Shown here: positions 1-4,689 of the stretch, one piece after another
How the letters are laid out: every line of letters begins with the position of its first letter
Numbering within the stretch: the stretch's first letter is position 1
Source of the DNA: DATNBT01 sp964579765
GTDB lineage: Bacteria; Acidobacteriota; Vicinamibacteria; Vicinamibacterales; CAVVIG01
NCBI GenBank assembly: GCA_964579765.1
Contig: CAZOIK010000434.1
Span: forward strand, 1 to 10,708
Direction of reading: 5' to 3'
DNA: 10,708 nt
Program-made: the position numbers and the translations under genes
Notes under the pieces: generated by a model
The model's input: only the letters and a program-made list of their open reading frames with translations
Told to the model about the DNA's origin: nothing
The model's database searches: none

Positions 1-196
1 CCGGATCTGCGTGCGCGGCGTCGAAGTGCTGCAGCGAGATCCCGCCGTTTGGATGCGCGTCGCTGTGGCACACCGCGCAGTACTTCTGGATAACTGCGTT
101 CTGCTCGCGGGCCGGCATCAGGCTGTCGGCGCGCGCCGACGGCGCGACGACCGCAATGGCCAGCAGACCCGCCAGACAGGCAATCACATTCTTCAT
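1..196 (-). CDS. Exported c-type cytochrome, N-terminal fragment (runs off left edge)
   Basis: The gene starts at ATG 196-194 and reads leftward, open to the edge (65 codons visible). The first ~24 residues are a typical Sec signal peptide: MKN, a hydrophobic run of L/A/V/I, then a PSARAD cleavage region. A single haem c site, CAVCH, follows about 16 residues later, then the stretch NGGISLQHFD. That stretch resembles the region after CxxCH in the large PSD1/DUF1588-type cytochromes of Acidobacteria and Planctomycetes. The product is therefore a periplasmic haem protein, probably electron-transferring; its partner is unknown. The rest of the gene lies outside the window, so it could be a short monohaem cytochrome or a long multidomain one. 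Cytochrome identity is well supported; the family assignment is only suggestive. Confidence 0.8.
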   Translation of the reverse strand, partial: MKNVIACLAGLLAIAVVAPSARADSLMPAREQNAVIQKYCAVCHSDAHPNGGISLQHFDAAHADP

Positions 197-221
197 ACAG
201 CCGACACTCTACGCACAGCCT

Positions 222-243
222 ACCGGCGGCCAACTCCGCCGGT
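222..243. promoter_or_regulatory. 8-bp-stem hairpin upstream of the cytochrome gene
   Basis: ACCGGCGG (222-229) and CCGCCGGT (236-243) form a perfect inverted repeat around a 6-nt loop. It lies 26 nt upstream of the cytochrome start codon on the minus strand, so it falls in the likely 5' leader or promoter. No T-run follows on either strand, so it is not an obvious intrinsic terminator. It could be a leader stem or an operator; its function is not established. Confidence 0.35.
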
Positions 244-303
244 TGGTGGTCGCGTGCCTTTGACGTCGGGCGCGGCCGTCTGGTTGAAGCGACCAACCTC
301 CGA

Positions 304-345
304 CCTCCGTCCTCTGCCCTCTGCCCTCTGCCCTCCGTCCTCTGA
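304..345. repeat. Six-copy 7-bp tandem repeat (CCTCYGY)
   Basis: Six consecutive heptamers run through this pyrimidine-rich stretch. The order is CCTCCGT, then three copies of CCTCTGC, then CCTCCGT and CCTCTGA. The array ends 14 nt before the mature tRNA-Pro 5' end, so it sits where the tRNA promoter would be expected. The period of seven and the purine/pyrimidine strand asymmetry are read directly from the sequence. No function can be assigned; such arrays can vary in copy number by slippage. Confidence 0.75.
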
Positions 346-359
346 TACGATCGCGACGT

Positions 360-436
360 CGGGGCGTAGCGCAGCCTGGTAGCGCACCTGCCTTGGGCGC
401 AGGGGGTCGCTGGTTCGAATCCAGTCGCCCCGACCA
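360..436 (+). tRNA. tRNA-Pro (anticodon UGG)
   Basis: A complete 77-nt cloverleaf. The acceptor stem is CGGGGCG (360-366) with CGCCCCG (426-432), discriminator A433 and an encoded CCA at 434-436. The D-stem is GCGC/GCGC with a GCCTGGTA-type loop. The anticodon stem is CCTGC (387-391)/GCAGG (399-403), with loop CTTGGGC giving anticodon TGG at 394-396. The T-arm is GCTGG TTCGAAT CCAGT. It decodes CCA and, by wobble, other proline codons. All arms pair and the T-loop is canonical, so it should be functional. It also marks the left border of the accessory block; tRNA 3' ends are common integration sites. Confidence 0.97.
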
Positions 437-471
437 TTTCACTCAAAAATCTCCGCAACACAAACAAAGTA

Positions 472-504
472 CGCGAGTTAGCTGAGTCCTCAGCGGTACT
501 CGCG
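472..504. promoter_or_regulatory. Long two-part hairpin just downstream of tRNA-Pro
   Basis: CGCGAGT (472-478) pairs with ACTCGCG (498-504). Inside it GCTGAG (481-486) pairs with CTCAGC (489-494), with only TC between them. The two stems are separated by a TA/GGT internal loop. The structure begins 35 nt after the tRNA CCA end. No U-tract follows, so it is not a classical Rho-independent terminator, although it could protect or terminate the tRNA transcript. It could equally be a recombination-site remnant of the element next to the tRNA. Confidence 0.45.
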
Positions 505-655
505 ATCTGCCCCGCGTCGCCCCGAATCGCCGGTTTTTGCACCGAAGTGGTCACAAAAGTGGTTACAGCGAAACCACGCCTAAGTGATGCAAATCATGGC
601 GGTTGTCGGAAATCAGCCGCCAAAACTGGCTACACGCGGCGACGTGCGGGCGCTC

Positions 656-663
656 GAGGAGGG
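656..663 (+). promoter_or_regulatory. Strong Shine-Dalgarno fixing the start at 668
   Basis: GAGGAGGG lies 4 nt before ATG 668-670. In-frame alternatives at GTG 584, ATG 587 and ATG 596 have no comparable purine-rich site ahead of them. The start at 668 is therefore preferred over the longest reading. Confidence 0.75.
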
Positions 664-667
664 TTTC

Positions 668-979
668 ATGTTCGATGATCCTCGTTCCGACGACACTCGC
701 GATCGTGACGACTGGCGTGAGCGCGACGCCACGCAGTGCTCTCAGCTCATGCCACTCTCTGAACGCGAAACGCTCCGAGTCAACATCGAAGGCCGTGCCT
801 TGGAGAAGTCAGGACGAATCGATGAGGCGATCGCGCTCCACGAGTATGGCGTTGCCGGGGGAACGGACACACCCTTCACATACACCCGCCTCAGGATCCT
901 GTATCGACGGCTAAAACGACCAGACGATGTCGATCGGATCAAGCGATTGATGATGGAGCAATGGGGCCGTTGGTGGTGA
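668..979 (+). CDS. Small TPR-like helical protein (103 aa)
   Basis: With the start at ATG 668 the product is 103 residues. Residues 1-25 are very acidic and basic (rich in D, R and E), with no signal peptide or membrane segment. Residues ~35-90 look like one to two tetratricopeptide-type helix pairs. The recognisable parts are EKSGRIDEAIALHEYGV, which resembles the TPR A/B helix pattern, and TYTRLRILYRRLKRPDDVDRI, which resembles a second repeat. The role is probably protein-protein contact. It ends 123 nt before the HIRAN-BRCT gene on the same strand, so the two may form a pair. It is not a recognised named family, and the TPR reading rests on pattern only. The tail QWGRWW is Trp-rich, which is unusual. 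Confidence 0.6.
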   Translation: MFDDPRSDDTRDRDDWRERDATQCSQLMPLSERETLRVNIEGRALEKSGRIDEAIALHEYGVAGGTDTPFTYTRLRILYRRLKRPDDVDRIKRLMMEQWGRWW

Positions 980-1090
980 TGTTTCGGAACGAGGTCGCCG
1001 CAAGCGAGATCACACGCCACGAAGGCAGTAGCAAGAGCACAGTTCATCTCGAAGAACTGGACCAGTCGTCAGTGCAGCGGTTTGGCCGAA

Positions 1091-1095
1091 GGAGG
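1091..1095 (+). promoter_or_regulatory. Shine-Dalgarno fixing the start of the HIRAN-BRCT gene
   Basis: GGAGG is spaced 7 nt from GTG 1103-1105. The longest reading would begin at TTG 1082, which places this purine run inside the coding region and has no good site of its own. GTG 1103 is therefore the likely start. Confidence 0.75.
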
Positions 1096-1102
1096 TGCTA
1101 TC

Positions 1103-2200
1103 GTGCCGTCTCCACCTGTCCGTCCCGCCATTTCAGATGATGACGATTTCGAAACTGAAGTCGTCGGCGAATCGTTCCGACAGTCCGAACTCCGCGCACT
1201 GGATGGTCGGATCAACGTCGATCACCAAGGGCGGCGGACGTTCGCCGCTGCCCTTCGGGCAGAGCCGGACAATCCGCACGACAGTAGTGCAGTCGCAGTG
1301 GCGGCCGCCGACAACGGCGATCATCTAGGCTATTTGCCGCGCGAACTGGCCGCCAACTATCATTCCGCCCTTCTCCAGCGTGGCGGAGCGGAAGTACCGG
1401 CAATTCTGTTTGGCGGTAGCGCTCGCAAGCCTTCTTTAGGCGCATGGCTCGATCTCACGCCGCTAAATCGAGCGCTTGGCTTCGAATCGACGCCTGCTCC
1501 GGAGCCTCCAGTAGCCGAGCCTCCCGAAATCAAAGGGCTCCGATTTCAGACCACAACGAGAACACCGAACTCCGCCCTTGATCCCCATGGGCAACCATTG
1601 AGCCTCAGCTTTAACCGTGCGCGCCGCGCCGAACGCGACCTGTGCGAGCTTCTGGGCCTGGCGCGCGGCCTGCTTGCTGACGGCGTCGTGACGGAAAGCG
1701 AGGCATCGATCCTTCGTGACTGGGTGGGGCGTCACCCTGATGCCGTCGAACACTGGGCAGTTCGCACTATCCATCAGCGTCTGACAGCGCATTTCGAGGA
1801 TGGAGTCATAGACGACGTCGAACGTGTGGATCTCAAACTTCTGTTGGACCAGCTTGTCAGCGGCGAGCTCTCCGCCGTGTGCAATGCGGACGCGGCGACG
1901 AGCCTTCCCTTGGACCAGCCGCCTCCGGCAATCGAATGGGTCGGGACTACGTACGTCTTTACCGGCAAGTTCGCCTTCGGACCACGCCGAGATTGCGAGC
2001 GTGAAGTCGAGAAGCGAGGTGGGACCTGTGAGTCAAACGTCACGAAGCGCACTTCGTTTTTGGTGATCGGGACTTTTGGAAGCAGCGACTGGGTGCATTC
2101 AGCGTTTGGACGAAAGATCGAGAAAGCCGTTTCATATCGCGACGGCGGGGTTCCACTTCGAATCGTGGCCGAAGACCATTGGGTCAGTGCGCTCAGTTGA
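1103..2200 (+). CDS. HIRAN domain / helical TerB-like middle / BRCT domain protein
   Basis: 365 residues from GTG 1103, ending at TGA 2198-2200. Residues ~18-120 match a HIRAN domain: VVGESFRQ, then ALRAEPDNPHDSSAVAV, then HLGYLPRELA. In HLTF/Rad5 helicases HIRAN binds single-stranded 3' DNA ends; bacterial HIRAN proteins are often stand-alone or fused to other modules. Residues ~130-170 are a Pro-rich linker. Residues ~178-255 are helical, with two acidic loops (ADGVVTESE and EDGVIDDVE) recalling a TerB-like fold. Residues ~278-364 are a BRCT domain resembling that of NAD-dependent DNA ligase, with YVFTGKF, RGGTCESNVTKRTSFLVIG, FGRKIEKA and HWVSAL. The protein is probably cytosolic, DNA-binding and related to repair or genome surveillance. 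It has no nuclease or helicase motif, so it is likely an adaptor. It sits downstream of the small TPR-like gene. HIRAN and BRCT calls are strong; the middle domain is tentative. Confidence 0.85.
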   Translation: MPSPPVRPAISDDDDFETEVVGESFRQSELRALDGRINVDHQGRRTFAAALRAEPDNPHDSSAVAVAAADNGDHLGYLPRELAANYHSALLQRGGAEVPAILFGGSARKPSLGAWLDLTPLNRALGFESTPAPEPPVAEPPEIKGLRFQTTTRTPNSALDPHGQPLSLSFNRARRAERDLCELLGLARGLLADGVVTESEASILRDWVGRHPDAVEHWAVRTIHQRLTAHFEDGVIDDVERVDLKLLLDQLVSGELSAVCNADAATSLPLDQPPPAIEWVGTTYVFTGKFAFGPRRDCEREVEKRGGTCESNVTKRTSFLVIGTFGSSDWVHSAFGRKIEKAVSYRDGGVPLRIVAEDHWVSALS

Positions 2201-2260
2201 TTCTCGAAGCCTGTCCGGGTCCCTGTCAAACCACTCGCCCCATGTGCGAATGAAGCTGGT

Positions 2261-3208
2261 CTAACGTGAATCGAGGAGGGAGTGCTTGAATACATTCGCG
2301 CGGTGATAGTCCAAGTAGCCGTTCTGCTCTCTCGTGAACTCGCCGACGCGTACTCCGGCGTCGATGCCCCAGGCGTCCAGAAGCTTGTCGCGGACCTCCG
2401 GAACGATCACGAGCTCCTGGCTCGCTGAGAACGTGATGTAGCCTTCGTCGAAAAGGTGATCGATGTGGGGCGACAGCAGCAGGCCGTTGGATCCGTCGAG
2501 TCGCTCGGCGTCGGTCGCGTCGCGCCACGGCTTGATGTGACTTGCCTTCAGGTGTCGCGGCTCGTTCACGTGCGTCACGCGACAGGAGTCCTCGCGCAAA
2601 AGGACGTTGGCTCTGAATACTCCCTGGCCTCGCCGTGCCCGTACGAGCTGCTCGCGGAAGGTTGGCCCGGCCAGCGTCGCATCTATCGCGGCGGCTGCTT
2701 CGGAGTCGGTCGGCTCGGGCACCGTCTGAAGAACCGCGATCGCCGAGTACGCATCCCAGTACGCCTGCCCGATCAACCCGATGAGAGCGTCAGCGAGCGG
2801 CTGCGGCACCTCCGCAAGGTAGACCGACTGCAAGCCGTCTCCGCTCTCCTGGAGCGGCGAGTACTTCGCCGGCAGGAACGGCCGGAGGATCGCCGCGTGA
2901 TCCTTCGGCCGGATCTGATTGTTCAGGGTGCAGTAGTCGACGGGAACGAACCAGCCTTCCTTCGACCAGTTCAGGCCGGCGTTGCCAAAGTCAGGCTTCG
3001 GCCCCGTCTGCGATCCGCCAGTGACAACGCCGATCGCTTTGATGCGCGTGTCGCAGAACGAGAACACGACGTCGCCCGGCGACACCTCTCGCATGTTCTC
3101 GTAGAACTGGTTGCGGGCTCCGTTCGCGTTCTGCTTCGGCGACCACATGAAGCTGCCGCGAACTTCGGCCCGATACGTCTGGTTCTGGTTAACCCACCAG
3201 TACCGCAT
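2261..3208 (-). CDS. EVE-like/HNH endonuclease, possible modification-dependent restriction enzyme
   Basis: 315 residues from ATG 3208-3206 to TAG 2263-2261. The longer reading from 3262 adds 18 residues that look non-coding, whereas MRYWWVNQNQTY is the usual start of this type of domain. Residues 1-~145 resemble an EVE/PUA-like modified-base-reading module, with Trp at 4, 5, 22, 81 and 86 and the stretch SPGDVVFSFCDTRIKAIGVV. Residues ~180-285 are an HNH nuclease (HNH_2-like): C209, ASHIKPW with H224, then NGLLLSPHIDHLFDEG containing N241, H248 and H251. Some EVE-HNH enzymes are type IV restriction nucleases that cut DNA carrying modified cytosines; that activity is inferred here. No cognate methyltransferase lies nearby, consistent with a stand-alone type IV system. 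It is convergent with the HIRAN-BRCT gene (60 nt between them) and divergent from the antitoxin gene. No clear Shine-Dalgarno precedes the start, but TATAGT at 3230-3225 would give a nearly leaderless transcript. Confidence 0.85.
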   Translation of the reverse strand: MRYWWVNQNQTYRAEVRGSFMWSPKQNANGARNQFYENMREVSPGDVVFSFCDTRIKAIGVVTGGSQTGPKPDFGNAGLNWSKEGWFVPVDYCTLNNQIRPKDHAAILRPFLPAKYSPLQESGDGLQSVYLAEVPQPLADALIGLIGQAYWDAYSAIAVLQTVPEPTDSEAAAAIDATLAGPTFREQLVRARRGQGVFRANVLLREDSCRVTHVNEPRHLKASHIKPWRDATDAERLDGSNGLLLSPHIDHLFDEGYITFSASQELVIVPEVRDKLLDAWGIDAGVRVGEFTREQNGYLDYHRANVFKHSLLDSR

Positions 3209-3298
3209 TGCGATACAAGCGCTGACTATACCCTCGGAAGACCCACTGAGCCCACCGATCACGCTTCAGTGGTGGCCACATATGGTTATAGTGAGGTC
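3209..3298. promoter_or_regulatory. Divergent promoter region with an inverted repeat
   Basis: This 90-nt gap separates the divergent endonuclease and antitoxin genes. A perfect inverted repeat CCACTGA (3243-3249)/TCAGTGG (3266-3272) has half-sites 23 bp apart centre to centre, about two helical turns, which suits a dimeric repressor. TATAGT occurs once in each orientation near a start codon: minus strand 3230-3225 for the endonuclease and plus strand 3287-3292 for the antitoxin. Both are plausible -10 boxes. No convincing -35 hexamers were found. Phd/YefM antitoxins commonly autorepress their own operons, so the repeat is a candidate operator. Confidence 0.4.
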
Positions 3299-3586
3299 AT
3301 GGCTGCCGCTGGCATCCGGGATTTGAAAGACAACTTGAGTCGGTACATGCGGCGCGTGGAAGCCGGTGAACGAATCACGGTCACCAATCATGGACGGATC
3401 GTCGCCGAGTTGGTCCCGCCCGAAAAGACCCGTCAACCAGGCCGCAGTCGGTGGGATGCGCTACTTGCGGCAGGTGTTCTCCGCGCGCCACTCGAACACG
3501 GCGATCCCTTCGAGGATTGGCCTGAGATCCGCCTCCGACGCGGTACGGCAGCCGCACTGATTGGTGCGGACCGTGGCGAACCCTAG
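3299..3586 (+). CDS. Phd/YefM-family antitoxin
   Basis: 95 residues from ATG 3299 to TAG 3584-3586, with GTGAGG just upstream. The N-terminal ~55 residues are a classic Phd/YefM antitoxin: IRDLKDNLSRYMRRVEAGE (short helix, then dimer helix), ITVTNHGRIVAELVP (strand-turn-strand), then a linker. The C-terminal ~40 residues (DALLAAGVLRAPLEHGDPF and onward) would wrap around and inhibit the partner toxin. Partners of such antitoxins are usually VapC-type PIN RNases or RelE/Doc toxins encoded directly downstream. Here the downstream stretch is broken (see the entry at 3639), so this appears to be an orphan or decayed antitoxin, possibly still acting as a DNA-binding autorepressor. Confidence 0.88.
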   Translation: MAAAGIRDLKDNLSRYMRRVEAGERITVTNHGRIVAELVPPEKTRQPGRSRWDALLAAGVLRAPLEHGDPFEDWPEIRLRRGTAAALIGADRGEP

Positions 3587-3601
3587 CTGACAAGACCCCG
3601 T

Positions 3602-3619
3602 GCCGATGTACGGATCGGC
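3602..3619 (+). terminator. Possible weak hairpin after the antitoxin gene
   Basis: GCCGAT (3602-3607) and ATCGGC (3614-3619) pair around a 6-nt loop and are followed by TTGATT, 15 nt after the antitoxin stop codon. The stem is short and the T-tract poor, so terminator activity is uncertain. Confidence 0.25.
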
Positions 3620-3638
3620 TTGATTGGACGGTGAAGTC

Positions 3639-3809
3639 GTGATCTTATAGGGCTATTGGACTTCGAGCCTGTGTTGGCCGAGAAGAAAGGAGGAACAGGA
3701 TCTAAATGACAAGCGGACCGCCCGCGTGCGCAAAGACCTTGCCGCGACCGCACGCGCTTGGTCTCAGACGCGATCTCAGAAGTCCACAGTCGGACGGCCA
3801 GCTGGAGGG
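3639..3809 (+). pseudogene. Possible VapC (PIN-domain) toxin remnant
   Basis: No intact ORF is present. One frame from GTG 3639 reads VIL, stop (TAG 3648-3650), GYW, TSSL; VapC toxins typically begin VILYLDTSSLVK or similar, with the Asp in the active site. In the same frame VRKDLAATA falls ~29 codons on and AWSQTRS ~39 codons on. These are near where VapC proteins of this kind show VR.LVA.A and AYAETRA. The stretch then meets the IS3 element at 3810, so the rest of the domain, including later acidic residues, is absent. This is pattern matching across a degenerate frame; chance resemblance cannot be excluded. The position, immediately after a Phd-type antitoxin, adds support. Confidence 0.35.
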
Positions 3810-3835
3810 TGACCTGCCGGATTTCTTCGGACCAG
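3810..3835 (+). repeat. IS3 terminal inverted repeat (left in window)
   Basis: TGACCTGCC begins at 3810 and CGGACCAG ends at 3835, with TTTCT between them. It aligns with the reverse complement of 4279-4305 at about 24 identical positions, with one mismatch and three single-base gaps. Confidence 0.8.
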
Positions 3836-3867
3836 TCGCTACTGGAGATTGGCGCTGACCGGACCGG

Positions 3868-3978
3868 TTAGTGGTTCTTCGTTCGCCGTTCTGTCCGCGC
3901 GAGCCGACATCGCGGGCGAGCGCCCTCCGTCACAGTCGCGTAGGCGCCCGGCTGCCGGCGCACGGGTGCGCCGACCAT
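3868..3978 (-). pseudogene. IS3 orfB remnant (N-terminal transposase fragment)
   Basis: The frame opens at ATG 3978-3976, overlapping the orfA NKW codons, and runs 36 residues to TAA. It starts MVGAPVRRQ followed by AYA, which resembles the start of IS3 OrfB proteins (a charged helix before the transposase core). The frame then degenerates, and none of the DDE motifs is present. In IS3 elements OrfB is made as an OrfAB fusion by -1 frameshifting, consistent with the relative frames here. It cannot catalyse transposition. Confidence 0.55.
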
Positions 3979-4235
3979 TTGTTTCGCGTGATCTCCTGGA
4001 GGACGTCGATCTCGAGATCGCGGTCGGCGACCATCTTCTTGAGCCGCCCGTTTTCCTGCTCCAACTGCCGGAGCCGCTTCACGTCGGCGGCCTCCAGCGT
4101 GCCGTAGCGCTGTCGCCAGGCGTCGATCGTGTGGTCGCTGATCCCGTGCTTCTTGGCGACCTCCGCGACGGGCTTCTGATCGGCCTCCCGGAGGATCGTC
4201 ACCATCTGCTCGTCGGTGAATCGCATCTTCTTCAT
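3930..4235 (-). CDS. IS3-family transposase OrfA (HTH protein)
   Basis: 101 residues from ATG 4235-4233, with GAGGGGG just upstream, to TGA at 3932-3930. Residues ~3-50 form a helix-turn-helix: MRFTDEQMVTILREAD, then VAEVAKKHGISDHTIDAWRQRYG. Residues ~55-88 (VKRLRQLEQENGRLKKMVAD and onward) are the heptad-repeat coiled coil that dimerises OrfA. These are hallmarks of IS3 OrfA, which binds the terminal repeats. After ITRNKW the last 14 residues (SAHPCAGSRAPTRL) look like out-of-frame read-through of the orfB region. The ORF itself is intact, so a DNA-binding protein could still be made. Without OrfB it could only act on IS ends or interfere with a full-length relative elsewhere. Confidence 0.88.
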   Translation of the reverse strand: MKKMRFTDEQMVTILREADQKPVAEVAKKHGISDHTIDAWRQRYGTLEAADVKRLRQLEQENGRLKKMVADRDLEIDVLQEITRNKWSAHPCAGSRAPTRL

Positions 4236-4278
4236 GGCCCCCTCAGTGGTCCGAGGGCGCCATTCTCTCAAGCTTCAG

Positions 4279-4305
4279 CTGGTCCGAGAAACGCCGGGCA
4301 GGTCA
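4279..4305 (-). repeat. IS3 terminal inverted repeat (orfA side)
   Basis: Read on the minus strand from 4305 it starts TGACCTGCCCGG and ends CGGACCAG. It is the partner of 3810-3835 and lies 43 nt upstream of the orfA start, a normal IS3 arrangement. The TGA of the repeat supplies the stop codon of the abutting carboxylesterase-side reading frame. Confidence 0.8.
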
Positions 4306-4689
4306 GTAATCGCGAACCATGTCGTGCACATGACGAAGTTGGTCGCGGGTCAGGAGAAATGCTTCGTTGACCCTTGCCGACGAATGCGTCGCCGATCTCC
4401 GGCACCGTGCGGCGGAACGGCTGAGGCGCTCGCGGCCCGTAGGCGGTCGCCCCCCACGGATCCCGGCCCATGGTTTCGGTCTGGCCGGCGGCAGAAACCG
4501 CGCAGTGCCCCCGGTCGGCGCGCCGTAACGGACGCCTTTGAAGACGTGGACGCCCTCATCGACGTAGCCGCGCATCTTCCCCAGCGTCGTCTCGACCGTC
4601 GTCTGGCGATTCGCGCGCTGTGCGAGCACGCGACGTGCTGCGCCGGCGAAGGCGACGCCGCCGAACGCGACAAACGATCGGCGGTTCAT
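4306..4689 (-). pseudogene. Truncated Tat-exported type-B carboxylesterase
   Basis: Starts at ATG 4689-4687, overlapping the previous gene's stop (ATGA). The N-terminus has a twin-arginine signal (MNRRSFVAFGG, then an Ala-rich region ending VLAQ). Mature residues match type-B carboxylesterases (para-nitrobenzyl esterase type): TTLGKMRGYVDEGVHVFKGVRYG, then ARFLPPARPKPWAGIR. The match then moves to another frame (GATAYGPRAPQPF, then VPEIGDAFVGKG) across a 6-base C run at 4450-4455 (G run on the coding strand), a likely single-base indel. Homology ends near 4370, before the usual SEDCL.LNVWTP region and the Ser-Glu-His triad. The last ~64 nt (4306-4369), reading NEAFLLTRDQLRHVHDMVRDY in the original frame, are unexplained. 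The IS3 end begins at 4305. Only about the first fifth of the enzyme remains, so it cannot be active. Confidence 0.82.

Larger units (their letters stand above)
437..667. other. Intergenic region between tRNA-Pro and the first accessory gene
   Basis: No convincing gene is seen in this 231-nt stretch. It holds the 472-504 hairpin and a 10-bp copy of the tRNA 3' end sequence (GTCGCCCCGA at 424-433 and again at 516-525). It also has a near-perfect 12-bp-period direct repeat, AGTGGTCACA (546-555) and AGTGGTTACA (558-567), and an inverted repeat GTGGTT (559-564)/AACCAC (572-577). Reading frames run through it (for example from GTG 584), but the first well-placed ribosome binding site is at 656-663. 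The repeats would suit an integrase-binding or regulatory region, which is inference. Confidence 0.5.
3810..4305 (-). mobile_element. Internally deleted IS3-family element (496 bp) with both terminal repeats
   Basis: Bounded by imperfect terminal inverted repeats at 3810-3835 and 4279-4305, both opening with TGACCTGCC, as in several IS3-family groups. It carries orfA on the minus strand and only a short orfB remnant, whereas a full IS3-type element is about 1.2-1.5 kb. Most of orfB, with the DDE catalytic core, is therefore missing and the copy is non-autonomous. The 3 bases outside each end (GGG before 3810, GTA after 4305) do not form a target duplication. This implies recombination or deletion at one flank. 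It joins the antitoxin region to the truncated carboxylesterase gene. Confidence 0.8.

Noticed and set aside
304..345. CRISPR-like array
   Set aside because: The units are 7 bp with no spacers, so this is a simple tandem repeat.
424..525. Complete att site pair flanking an integrated element
   Set aside because: Only a 10-bp copy of the tRNA 3' end lies nearby, too short and too close to bound the accessory genes; no longer copy was seen up to 4400.
979..1140. 53-codon ORF overlapping the stop of the TPR-like gene (TGATG)
   Set aside because: The overlap is suggestive, but the product resembles no family and its end overlaps the well-placed HIRAN-BRCT start in another frame.
2456..3586. 376-residue plus-strand ORF spanning the nuclease and antitoxin
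   Set aside because: Its first ~280 residues are antisense to the EVE-like/HNH gene and look non-coding. Only the end, from ATG 3299, is a real gene (the antitoxin).
3807..4308. Target-site duplication around the IS3 element
   Set aside because: The flanking bases (GGG and GTA) do not match, so no duplication can be claimed.
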